Shown here piece after piece: positions 1 to 12,117 of a DNA stretch of 64,000 nt. The DNA is from Cunninghamella blakesleeana (taxonomy: Eukaryota > Mucoromycota > Mucoromycetes > Mucorales > Cunninghamellaceae). Positions within the stretch are counted from its first letter, which is position 1, and each line of letters begins with the position of its first letter. The notes under the pieces were generated by a model. The model saw only the letters and a program-made list of their open reading frames with translations. It ran no database searches and was not told where the DNA came from. Position numbers and translations under genes: made by a program. The stretch covers positions 434,001-498,000 of the forward strand of contig JAFCIZ010000008.1 of NCBI GenBank assembly GCA_017871115.1. The letters are read 5' to 3'.

Positions 1-172
1 TATGGATAACGTGAACAAAAAATAAAAAGAGTGCATTTTTTTTCTTGCTGTGAGTTTTTGTAAAAAAATCTGGCGGCGTTTTAAATTTTTGGGAGAGTAT
101 TTTTAAAAAAAGGCAGGATTAAATTTTTGGTGTTTCTTTTTCAATTTTTTTTAATACATAAGTGTACATAAT

Positions 173-954
173 ATGAGTGGAAAAAAAGTAACAGTTACCT
201 GTAGGTTTATATTTATATATATATATATAGTCACACTATATATAAAGTAATTTATATTCAATAGAAAAGATTATTTACTTTGGTTTATGCTGGGAAAATC
301 TTTCATTTTCATTTTTATTTTTTAGATTGTGATGAATATGATGTATGGCCATTGATAGCAGATAATCTTTCTTCACGGTTACCATTAAAAGGATTAGTTT
401 GGCAATCATCTAGCCAACGGGCAGAAAGACATATTCAGTCCCTTGAAGTCGATTTAAAGCGATTTAATTTTGAACAAGTGCCACAAGCTCTTTCAGCAAC
501 ACAAACCACCTTTCTCAACTTATATTTTGTTTCTTGTGATGTAATATACTTGTTAAAAAAAAGTAACAAGGGGATGGCAGAACTAGAAAACGAACGTTGT
601 ATTTAACGTTTTTATATATTTATGTATTAAATAGGATAATGAAACTTATAAAAATAAAGTAAGACGCCAAATACGCAACTGGTTGGATATCATAGCGACT
701 AAAAAAAATCAGGAATGGCTTATTGTATATGTAACAAGTTCGGAATCAAAAAAGACAAATAATTATCTTGGGTTAAAGGCTTCAATATATGATAAAATTC
801 GTACCGATTTTAATCAAGGAAAGCAAGACAGGTAAAATAGAAATAGAATATTATCTATAAAGGTTTATTTAAACGGTTGGTTAAAATATATTATTCATTC
901 ATTATGTATCTAACTATACTCTGTATATATTTTCATTTATGCTAATATTACACC

Positions 955-986
<32 letters not shown>

Positions 987-3900
987 CAGATGTGCAAATA
1001 TTCGGATTAATGATACTGATGGACCATTATCTGAATTATGGACTACATTTATAGAAAAAATGAAAGAAAGTATTTTAAGTAGTTTTGATATGCAAGTGCT
1101 CCAAATTCAAGAAGATACAAGACGATTAGATATGCAACGGCATATGCCAGGTTGGAATTATTGTACATTTTTTATTTTAAAGGTAGTTCTTTTTCTTTGT
1201 ATATATTTATGTTTAAATAACCAAATAGAAATCATTATTAACATATATATATATATATATATATTGGTCATTTTATAGGAAGGGTTAGCTCAATCATTTG
1301 AAATCATGACGTTATATGAAGATGCATTAATACAATATGATGAACTTGAAGCATCTTTTTTTCAAGTATTAAGAGGTAATATTGTATAAGTACAGAAGGG
1401 ATCATAGCTGATAATTTCGATACATATAAAAATAAAATAAAAAGGAAAACATTTTATTTTTATACTTATATCTCAATATTTGTATAATATATATATAGAC
1501 AAGGCATTAGCATGGTTTGGTCATTTTGGTGGTACTGATCCTGGAGATGATAGTGGCAATATCTTGAATTTTAAGCGAAAAAATTATCGCGATTTGATCA
1601 ATAAGAACAGTATCTCGGTATTTGATTTTAGAAGTTACTTGTTTGCAAGACAGTGTTATATGTTACTCAAACTTCAACGTGTAGTGGAAGTATGTTCAAG
1701 AGCTCAATTATTTATCACAAATTTTATTCCATCTATTCGTGAAAATGGGGTAAGTTAGCTTTTTAAAGAAATTAATTCTAAGAACATCATAAGTATATAA
1801 AAATAATATATAGGCATGTCTCTGAATGAATATTTTTTTTAAAAAAAATGACTTAATTTTTTTAGGAGCTTCTAGCTGATCATTTCCTTGAATCATGGGT
1901 ATTTTCTGCTTGTATGAATGTTGTTAATGAATGCGAACCACTTTCAGTTCAATTAGCAACTTCAGACCCTGAATTCATTGGTCCATATAATGCGGCAAAA
2001 GGTGATTTGTTATTAACTGCCCGTAGACAGGTATTTAAAAAAAATAATAAGGAATAAAAATAATATATAAAAGGAAGAAGGGTTAGATTAACTAACGATG
2101 TGTATACGTACAGCTTGATAGATTAGGCATAAAAATGAAACATTTACCTCTCACCGAACCATTTTCAGTTTATCTTGATGTACAAACAAAAACGAAAAAT
2201 GAAGTAGACGATTCCGTCAATAACAACAACAGCAGCAATAATAGTACTTCAGAAATAGCTAAAACGGCAAACATCACCAATCAAAAATTATTAGAAGCTA
2301 TTGGTTCAGTAGAAGCACTTGATAAAATGTATATGGCACTTAGTACCAGAGCAATTAAAAGTTATGATGCAAGCGGTCGTTCTCGAGCTGCGTTAAGTGT
2401 TCATGGTGATATTGCTGCATTAAAATAGTAAGATTTTGATGATTTTATAATAACAACAATATTAACAACAACAACAACGATTATATATATGTATTTATGG
2501 TGTATTAATTTTATATTTGTTTTTTATTTTTACTTTTTTATTGATATTATTATAATAGTGTGCGAGAAAAATATGATGAAGCAGTACGTATATTTGAATC
2601 AATGATATGGCGATATGGAGAGCAAGATTGGAGTTTTATTGAAAATAGTTTATTAATTAAATGTGCAGATTCTCAAAAAAGACTGGAAAGAACGGATCAA
2701 TATGTGGAATCACTTTTAGCTTTACTTAAAAATTCAAAATGGCTATCTGTAGAGCAAGCAACTCAATATGCGAGTGAATTATTATTAAATGTTGGAAAAC
2801 TTGATAAAGGTAAATATTAATATATTCGTTATAATAATAATAATAATAAAAGAGTTTAACTTTTTTTTTTTTAATTTTAATAGAAATTAATAGGCCATTT
2901 TCCCCAATGTTATCAATATCCGTGGTGTCTATTTTGGATGATGAAAGTGTAGAAAGTACAAGTGTTGAAGTATTAGTTGAAAACCATTTATCTAAGGTAA
3001 ACAATAGTAGACTTTCACGGCTATATTAGTTTGTATTAATAAAGTGATACTTATTAATTCTTTATATATATGTATTATTTTGACTTAGGCTTTACATTTT
3101 GATAATTTACAATTAAAACTAGTTGGAAATAATCCTGAAGAAATCAAATTTTATATTAAAGATAATATACTTCAACCTGGTAAAAATATTTATTACCTAA
3201 CAAGTGATGTAAGTGCATTATTGCTATTATTATTTTATACGTATATAGAAATATATAATTCATTCATCCTTTTATATTATTATTACCATTTTATTTTTAA
3301 AATAGACCTCAACATCTGGAAATTATGTGGTAGAATCGTGTGAAATGAAAATTGGTAAATTAATATTTCAACAAGCATTTATGAACGGTGATCAGAAGAA
3401 GCGTGTTGTAAGAATTAATCATGATTCTAAACGTCTTACTGCAACTGTCCATCAACCCAATGAAAGTAAGTAATGAAAAAACTATATAAATATATAAATA
3501 AATATATAAATATAAATATTTACTTATTCACTCATGGTTTTTTTATTATTATTGTTTTATATAGTTCGACTAGGCGAACGACAGCAATTCTTAGTTCGCA
3601 TTAACATGTCAGAAAAACCTATTTCCAAAGGAACACTATTATTACAGCCTCAAACAGAAGGATTAATCATTTGTAAAACGGAAAAAGTGTTGGCTAAACT
3701 TTATAAAAAGGATCGAGATGTCGAAAAAATGCAATTGGAAATGCAAGATGATAATAAAGTGATATTACCGGCTTGTGATGCTCATGATATACTTGAAATA
3801 TTTGTGGTTTATGAAGGATCTTTTACAGAATTTGAATACATTGTAAACCAAAAATACGATAAATAGAAATAAAATTGAAAATAGAAGTATGTATTAATAT

Positions 3901-4361
3901 ATTTGTTAATTATCTTTTATTTTTATCATTCTTTAGGTAAAAACTACTGTATCTTATTATTCAGAAAATAACGAACACCAATATATATCTTCTGATAGTA
4001 TTCCTGTTATTGTACCATTATCAGTGACAGAATCAAGTATTTTTAGAGAAGAATGGTAAAAATAAAATAAAAATAAAATAAAGATAAAATATTATAATAA
4101 ATTTTAGTATTGATACTAATCATGACACTTTTTTTTTCTTTTAAAAAAAGCATCTTTCTTAAAGTTGAATTATCTTGCAATGGAGGAATACCTGTCCGTG
4201 TTAGAAAATCTGGCATTTTACCTTCAAAACTTTATGCTGTTGATAATCGATCTGAAGTGAACCAATGGGACCTTGTAAAGTTTTTTTTTTTTATTTTTTT
4301 TACCTAAATATCTTCTCTATGATACCTATTTTTTAGTGATTTACCTTACACACATACTCAC

Positions 4362-4410
<49 letters not shown>

Positions 4411-5826
4411 GACTCTATTCCCAAGGCAAACTGCTACTTTCGTTTACAAGTTAACAAAACAAGACGAATCAAATAATCAAGGTAAAATTAAAATGGAAGC
4501 AAATATAAATATGAAAGTGAACACTAATAATTATAAATATTAATATTTCTTGTAATTATATATTTATTTATATATTTTGGGTTTATTTCATTTACTAGGG
4601 AGTGGTGATATCAATAGTTCCAAAGTTCATTTTGATGTACAATATAGAACACTTAAAGATGGTAAAAAACTAAAAGAAAAAAAAGTTATATTAAAAAAGC
4701 AATAATAATCGTATATGCAACTATACTTGTATGATATGATTTTTTAATTTAATTTAATTTTTTTATTTTATTTTATATATAGAGGTGGAATCAAGTGTTA
4801 GTGTTATGCTTGAAAATAAACTTCGTGAACATAATTTAGGACAGCATTTTACATATGTATTCAACAAAGTACGTGAAGCATTTTTATCATCAATCGATTA
4901 TAACAGTTATGGATTAATGGATGTGGTTCATTTGGACGACTTTGATGCAGAACTTTGTGAATCCTTTTTACTTCACCGTGATTTAAAAACAAAAGTCAAA
5001 CTATTGGACTTAATAGAAGAATTTTTTGAAGAACATGAAGCAATTACAATGAAAACTATTAAAGAACATACACCTAAAGATGCCCTTGATCATAGTATTT
5101 TATTCCCCTTAGACGTACCAACTTCAAAAGTAAATATAAATAATATATGTATATATATTAAAGTACATTAATTATTATAGCTAATATATTGTTTTTATTA
5201 TTTTTATTAACCGTATTATGTTTATGTTTATTTTTTTATATTTTGCTTTATTAATAGATATTGCATACAGCAGAATTAATACTTTCTAATGACAATAATC
5301 TAATTGTATCCGAAGCATGTTCATGTACGTTAAGAATTAAACAATCTACCTACTGGTATGCAAATGATTCTAATAAAGATGGCTATCAAGATTTTATTTA
5401 CGATATTGATATTGATTATGATAATTGGTTGCTCTCTGGTAAACGAAGGCTTCATTTTAAGTCAAAGGTAAAAATAAATAAGATAGCAAGTATATAAAAG
5501 TTTTTTATTTTTATTTTTATTAAATACATTTTTTTTGACATTTATTTATTTTTTTATTATTTTAGTATGGAGAGACAATGGATTTTTCACTTAGTCTTGT
5601 ACCTTTAAAAACTGGCAATTTATTATTACCACCTGTTCGAGTAACTGCTGTTTCACCTGACGTTTTTGCTGCCACTGTTTATGTTAATAGTGCTCAGCAG
5701 ATCTTGGTAAAACCAAAATCAAAAACAGCGACTTTTTTCGTGGAACAGCAGCACCGTGTTTTACCTATGCAATCTTATATGAATACTCCTGATGAACATT
5801 CTCCTAGAACTGAAAATATAGTATAA
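173..5826 (+). CDS. TRS130: TRAPPII complex subunit TRAPPC10 / Trs130
   Basis: Twenty-exon gene, about 1191 aa. Exons: 173-200, 326-540, 635-831, 990-1182, 1279-1375, 1499-1749, 1866-2030, 2114-2427, 2559-2809, 2884-2996, 3089-3208, 3306-3465, 3565-3842, 3937-4055, 4151-4274, 4412-4481, 4599-4661, 4783-5129, 5258-5467, 5566-5826. Joined lengths are a multiple of three and phases match at each junction. The N-terminal half follows the TRAPPC10 family closely: MSGKKVTVTYCDEYDVWPL at the start, then PGWNYCTFFILKEGLAQSFE, LYEDALIQYDELEASF and FDFRSYLFARQCYMLLKLQR. Length is like human TRAPPC10 (about 1250 aa) and yeast Trs130 (1102 aa). The family is a TRAPPII subunit that tethers Golgi and endosomal vesicles and acts with the Ypt31/Rab11 exchange factor. 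The start is the first ATG in frame with the conserved N-terminus. A (TA)n run (about 4362-4406) lies inside one intron. Function rests on family membership; the last 500 residues were recognised only by continuity. Confidence 0.9.
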
Positions 5827-6080
5827 CGACAGAACGTTAGCAATGATAGTACTAATCAATATAAGTAAATTAGAATATTTTTTTTTTATTAAAATAATTT
5901 GTATAATAATAATTACCATAAAAATAATAAAATATATGATCTTTAAGTAAAGAACATCACAGTTTTGATTAAATAAAAATTGATATCTTAAATAATAAAT
6001 AAATAATATGAATAAAAACCAGCTCAAAATAATGAAAGACTAACCAGAATCTAAAAAAGATATCGGGAACATAGAAGGGT

Positions 6081-6117
<37 letters not shown>

Positions 6118-6888
6118 ATATCAATAATCGATAGGGGATAAAATCAAGAATAAAAGGCCAGAAGCTAATATTGGCCACCATTGGAATGATAAATGGTCAG
6201 ATCCAAGAATAAATAGTAAATCTACAACTCTGATAATTATAAAAGGCAACTAAGAGGAGCAATAGTATATAACACCAGTAATTAAAAACAGCGATTACGT
6301 ATGAGAAATCGTAAAAGACGACCTTCAAGAATTGTAAAAAATCAATATATTTATTCTACTAATTCAAAAATTATTTTTAAATGATTTGTTTATACAACAA
6401 TATAAATATATAATAAAAATAATATTTTAGCATAGAAGAAAAAGTCCTATATACTAAAAGTGAAAAGTTACCACCTGTATAATAAATAATAGACATATAT
6501 AATTACCAATAATGGTAATGTCATGTTTTTGTATAAGATATCTTTAATGCTTATAATCAGAATTATTTAATTAAAATGACCCAATAAGGAAAGAAGATGA
6601 TATATATGCAAGAAAGGATATTAATTGACTGTTTCTTTTTTGTTGATCTTATTTCTTTGAAGATTGAAAAAATAAAAAATAAAAACAAAAAAAATATTAA
6701 ATATTAAAATGTATTTGAATCGAGCGAACAAGAAACAACTATCAATAAGCGTCTTTAATAATAATAATATTAAAGTATGAAAAATAATAAAAATAATAAA
6801 AACAATGATGAAAAAGTAAACAAAAGATAATATATATGAAGGAAAAGGTCGACTTTAACCTTATATTTTATTGAATGATATGAATGTA
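5827..6888. other. 3' flank of TRAPPC10 and AT-rich intergenic stretch
   Basis: No convincing gene. A (TA)n run lies near 6089-6113. A 26-codon basic ORF at 6301-6381 (+) starting MRNRKRRPSRIV, and a preceding open stretch (about 6150-6250), look slightly coding-like but have no supported start or family. Confidence 0.6.
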
Positions 6889-7665
6889 CTAAATATTACT
6901 ATTTGCATAAATTCTTTTTTCATTTTTTTTTAACTTTTTTACTTTTTTATCTTTTCCCGTGCTTTCCCTCTTCCAATATTTCTTTGGTATAAGATCCCAA
7001 TTGATATCCATTGATGACAAAAGTGAAGGATTATTTTTTAAAGTGATTATTCTTCGAAGATTAATTTTAGTAACTTCAATAATATTCTAAAGTGGAATAA
7101 AATAAATAAAATATATAAATTTCACAATAATAATAAAACTAATAATATTACACGATTTGTACTTTCCGTAGCTTTGTTATGATATATCTATATTAGGTTA
7201 ATAAAATAAAAAAAAATAAAGTTGCATGAATGTAAAGTTTTAACTATATTAAGAATAATATTAACTATAAACCACTGTATATTCTGTTATTTTATTTAAA
7301 AAATTATTATATATCAAACTTACAGTGTTATAATTATAATTATCATCATTGATAGTTATATCTCCATAATGATTAATGGTACTGTTTGAAGTGTCATCAT
7401 CAATCTAAAATATAGAGTAACAAAATAATTATTATTAGTTATTAGGAAGCATTGTCATATTATAGGTAGTTTTTAATAAAATGATAATCAAAAATACTTA
7501 TATTACCTCTATATATGATTCTTTGATATAATCTTTGATAGTTTCTGGAGTTTCCTGACTTGTTTCAATTCTTTTTAAGGAGTTTTTGTATATAGCTTTT
7601 ACCGTCTTGTTTGATGATAAACGATGTTTTCCATCGTCAATTTTTTTTTTAAAGTTACCATAATC
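6889..7665 (-). CDS. unrecognised protein, three 3' exons; 5' end not found
   Basis: Three exons on the minus strand: 7507-7665, 7324-7404 and 6889-7086 (stop TAG at 6889-6891). Each is bounded by good GT/AG sites (donors GTAATA and GTAAGT; acceptors ATAG, TTTAG, TTTAG). All junctions are phase 0, so the frame runs unbroken for 145 codons. The product is basic. It contains KTVKAIYKNSLKRIE, then an N/D-rich middle exon, then SLLSSMDINWDLIPKKYWKR followed by a Lys-rich C-terminus. No family recognised. A TAG stop lies directly before the first exon in the same frame, where the acceptor would be, so a 5' exon with the initiator must exist upstream or the gene is 5'-truncated. I found no good donor in 7666-7900. 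A dispersed repeat begins about 250 bp upstream, which could mark a disrupted promoter. Confidence 0.5.
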
Positions 7666-9625
7666 CTATTTACAAGCAGGATATGTTGAAAAATAGGATA
7701 AATATATATCCTTTCCATGATAATGATGTTTATAATCCATATTCAATGAAGAGACGCGAAAAAAAGTAAAAAAAAGGAACCGCAGCTCAAAAAGAAACAT
7801 ATGCGGTATTTAAATTATTTCAGACCCAAATTACCCTTGTAATCCTCAAAATAATTTCAGATATATCTTATTTAATTTTTTCACTTGCAAAAGCATTCTT
7901 TTTCTTTCACACACTTTTTGTTTCTCATCTTAACCTGACTTGGCGCTGGTATGAAGACAGCCTGACAATAGGCAGCCTATATCTTTGGGACTTAGTTGTG
8001 ATATAGGTTCCCGGTCAGATTAATTTTTAAACTTGGCTGGTTTCCCAAACCACTGACAATAGCCTCCTATTTGTATTCTTCTTCACATAACGTACAATAG
8101 GACGTGGTTTAAAAGTTAATGTTCGTCTCTTGGTCACATCCTTGTATTCTATTTGGTGACGCTTATTTTTTTTTTTTCAATAGGAATATGATACTCGCTG
8201 TAATGTTTTTTGTTTTTTGTTTTTTAGGTATTATTACATGTTGCTACCGAAATGACTTTATAAACACTGGCAATTCAATGGCTGATAGACTTTTTTAATA
8301 AAATTAATGCATCTTTTTAATAAAGAAAGCCTGCCTTTTTTATGAACTATATATATAACTAGTTACTCTAAAATTAAATATAAAAAAACATTAATTAATC
8401 ATAAGACAAATAATTTTTTCATATAGTATCAATTTCAAATATTTTTTTTTTTTTTGATTTTTAAACAATTTTTCTCGTTATTCACTTTTTACTTATCAAT
8501 ACCGTCTTTTTGATCACATTCAAAAAACAAGTTAAAAAAAATAGAATTTATTTAATAATAATAAAAATAAGCTACTACTGAGATCCTGTTAAACCGTAAT
8601 TAAAATGTCAACGAATTGTAGGAATAAAAATAAAAAATAAAAAAGTTACTAACAAGATGGAGCATAGCACTACTAAAATCCATTGCTCATCTTCAAAATC
8701 ACTAGTGGTCAACACTGATAAGAGATTATACAAAGGCCAGATGTTATATCCTTATTGTTAAGAAAGTAATAAGAGTAAAAAAAAAGATCATTTTGAGTAT
8801 CATTGCTTGACCACCACCATAAAAAAATATATTAAATATTTTGAACAAAATAAGTTAATCGGCTCGAATATTAAATAATCAGCACTTATATATGATCTCC
8901 ATACCACCAAATATATCAAGCCTCATATAAACCTTAACGACTATGTATACTCCATTTTAATTCTCGAATAGTTTTTTGGTAATAAAGGAGTAAGGAAAAA
9001 ATGGTGTGTAGATTTTTAACGTGGGTATCAGTAAAAAAAAACATTGCAGAACTAGAAGCTTTTTATATTATTTCAGATAATATATTCATATATATATATG
9101 ACACTGAAAATGAGGAAATCCAACAATAATGACATTTACCTTAAATGTAACTTTTGGGTATAGTAATATAGTTGAAAAAAAAAAAAAATTAAAATGTTAT
9201 TAGTGGTCCTGAGTGGAAAAAAAAAAAAAAAAAAATCAAAAAAGGGTTTTTTAGAAAAATTTAAAAAAGGTAACTTAGCTCCGAACCCACTTCAACTTAA
9301 AACTGGTCAAAAAAATTTTTTCTATTAAAATAGTAAATTATTTTATTTATACTACTACTATTTAATTGTGTGTATGAAAAGTAAACATAGTTTTATGAAT
9401 ACTATAAATATTTTTATTAATTAAATGATACAAATATTTAAAGATATGGGGAAAATAGTGATATAGTATAAGAGTATGAAAATGATATGAAATAAATAAA
9501 TAAAGAGTGGGAGGATGGTATATATAAATGATTTTTTTAAAAAGAATAAAAATAAAAAGCAAAATGATAATATATAATAATAATAATAAAATACAAATGA
9601 TGGTAATAATTATATAAACTATATC
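7666..9625. other. AT-rich intergenic stretch with a dispersed repeat
   Basis: Holds the repeat copy at 7920-8165, an imperfect hairpin near 8656-8696 (AAGATGGAGCA against TGCTCATCTT), and a 42-codon ORF at 9001-9129 (+, MVCRFLTWVSVKKN...) with no family or splice support. The rest is A/T-tract DNA without recognised genes. Confidence 0.55.
7920..8165. repeat. dispersed repeat, copy 1
   Basis: About 245 bp, clearly related to 28785-29025. Shared blocks include GGTCAGATTAATTTTTAA, TGGCTGGTTTC, GTATTCTTCTT, and GTTAATGTTCG or ATTAATGTTCG followed by TGTATTCTAT, in the same order and spacing with substitutions between them. It is less AT-rich than its surroundings and has no coding frame. It may be an old non-autonomous element. 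No terminal repeats or target-site duplications could be fixed by eye. Confidence 0.6.
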
Positions 9626-11196
9626 TTAAGACATTTCCAATTCTTCGTATTTATATTTCGAATATCTTTTTGTACAAAAGGTGATTGGTGGTAAACTTCT
9701 GAATTTTTTAACCATCTTTCTTAATACCTTTTTAGTAATGATGGGTTTATTATCGTAAATTCTATCACATCTTAATATCTGATGGTGATCTATAACTGCC
9801 TTTAAACAAATCTATTTTTTTTTTTAAAAAAAAAGAAGTAAAATAAAATAAAATGAAAAATGTACAAATGAGTAACTCAAGTTTCATGTTTCATTTTTTT
9901 TCCTTTTCTTTTCTTTTACCATAACTGATAAAATAGCACCAATTGTACTACTTGCTACTACCATAAACATAATGACTTGTTGGTATATAACAGCTTGCCG
10001 AATGGGTGAGCCAGCAATTAATAATCCTACCATTGTACCTGGAATATTAATCAATCCCATGACACTTAATTGAGTGATTACTGGCAATAATGCTAATCGA
10101 ATGGATTCTATTGCTAAAGGTCGTGTTGCTTCAAATCGTGTTGCTCCATAAGCTAACCGTGTTTCTAATAATGGTGCGTGTTTACTATATATGTATTATA
10201 TAATAAATAATAAAATAAGTGTGAGAATGAATTTAAAATTTTTTTAGTCTTTTTTTTTTTTAATCTTTTTAATCTTGATCTTTTAATAATCATTTTCTTT
10301 TAAAATCATTTCATCAATTTATATATATATGTATATACCTAACATGATCTAAACAATGCTCTGTTGCCATGGCGATGCTACTCATCGAATTCCCTAACAA
10401 CATACCAATAATAGGAATAAACTGGGATGGTTGCCAAAAAGGAGTTACTTGAAGTGCTACAGCTATACCGATAATACAGATTACTATTGTACATGCTAAC
10501 AAAACAAAGAACATAACCGGAAACTATGATATATATATATGTATATATATACAATAATAATGATAGTATTAGTTTTTTTATTCATTATTGTTCCTATTTT
10601 ATTTATATATATATTTAAAACCCAGTGTTTATTATTATTACCAATCCTTTAAAAGTTTTTTTTGTTCTATTGAATACTATTTCGTAAGCTCCTAATATAA
10701 CCAATACCACTAAAATAAAGATATATATATATGTAAGTTTTCGTGTAAATAAAAAATAATAACTTTTTTTAAAAAAATACAACTGCTTACAAGACATTGA
10801 CATGACTACCCATACACTATCCGCTTTTAAAACATCATCCAACACGTATCCCTATATAAATAATTATAAATATATATAACATATATTATTATAATTATCA
10901 TAATTATTGTTTATTTTTTTTAAAAAAAGAGCCATTCTATCTTTATATATATTACCATCATGGTTAACTGTAGAACACATCTTAAACTCGATATAATAAA
11001 TGGTATTTCTAACTTTAAACCCAATAGGAAACTAATGAAAGCTAAATAAATATATATAAATATAAATAAATAAATGTAGAATAAATAAACATATATTTAG
11101 TATAAATAAATAATAAATAATTTTACCCGCTATTAATACAAAAACAGATGACTCAATGACATGAAACCAACTTAAAGGTGCTTGATTATTATCCAT
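9626..11196 (-). CDS. UPF0014 family membrane protein (FetB / ALS3-STAR2-like permease)
   Basis: Seven exons on the minus strand, 306 aa: 11127-11196, 10956-11041, 10791-10851, 10642-10709, 10339-10523, 9920-10184, 9626-9811; all phases match. The protein is almost wholly membrane segments. Family marks: IGMLLGNSMSSIAMA in the middle and, near the C-terminus, ESIRLALLPVITQLSVMGLI, PGTMVGLLIAG and YQQVIMFMVVASSTIGAIL. These match bacterial FetB/YbbM and plant STAR2/ALS3, the membrane half of an ABC-type exporter linked to iron, aluminium or UDP-glucose tolerance. The last exon adds a basic cytosolic tail ending YEELEMS. A possible read-through of the sixth exon would give a shorter Lys-rich end, but the spliced form keeps a long open frame. 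No ATPase partner gene is in this window. Substrate unknown. Confidence 0.85.
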
Positions 11197-12117
11197 TATA
11201 TATATACGTTAAACTTTATATTATTTTTTTTTTTATTTTTTTTAAAACAAAACAAAAACAAAAAAAGGAAGGAAAGAAAGAAGAGGATGGGGATAGAATT
11301 TCAAGAAAAATGATCAATAAGCTTTAAATGGGATATCAGATTTTTATTACAATTTTTTTTTTTAAAAGTCAACTAACTCTTATTTAGAATCTATTGCTTG
11401 GTTTCACTAAAAAAATCTAATGGTACAAAGGAATATAAAGTTTTTCTTATTTTTTCTTCTTTTTATATTTTTATATAAAATGAAGATCTCTTTTTTTTAA
11501 TATAATAATCGGATCATCTTTATTAATTTTTTTTTCACATATATAAAATATTTATAATATTTTATTATCAATGAAAAACTTTTTTTTTTCCAAAAAGGTG
11601 TTCTTAATAAAAAAAAAAAGATCTAAAAAATCTGATAAAGATTGAAACTCAGAGTATGACAATTATTTCTCTAGGTACCATTTATTCCTCTCTCTTAAAA
11701 ATAAAATACTATTACGATCAAATAGGTTACATACAATTACTTAAAAGAGAAGAAATAAAATAGAAAAAACTTTTTCTTGTTCCGAGATTACGCTATAATA
11801 TTTACTCGTGATAAACTTTGAGTTTTAGATTATTAAAAAAAGCATATTTTTTCTTCTTTCTTTTATTTTTAATGATGGAACCATGCATTTTTAATTTCAT
11901 TTAAAAAAAAATAAAATAGATGTATAATTTTTATTGCTAATAAAGATATTAAATAATAATAAAAATAATAATAATACTTATTTACAAAATGAAAAAAAGA
12001 AAAAAAAAAGAAAAAAAAATTGTTGTATATCATATGATAAAAAAAATACAAATCCATACCATATTTACAATTTATATATATATGTATATAAAATAATTAT
12101 TATTACAAATAGGGTTA
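11197..12117. other. upstream region of the UPF0014 gene and 3' flank of the CK1-like gene
   Basis: AT-rich with long T and A tracts; the minus-strand UPF0014 promoter would lie just above 11196. Short ORFs on both strands at 11869-12182 are low-complexity K/N or F/Y runs and are not supported as genes. Confidence 0.55.

Noticed and set aside
5969..6181. Minus-strand 70-codon ORF after TRAPPC10
   Set aside because: Hydrophobic translation of a (TA)n and A-rich region, with no splice or family support.
9362..9562. Minus-strand 66-codon ORF
   Set aside because: Low-complexity H/Y/F/I translation of AT-rich DNA next to the UPF0014 3' end.
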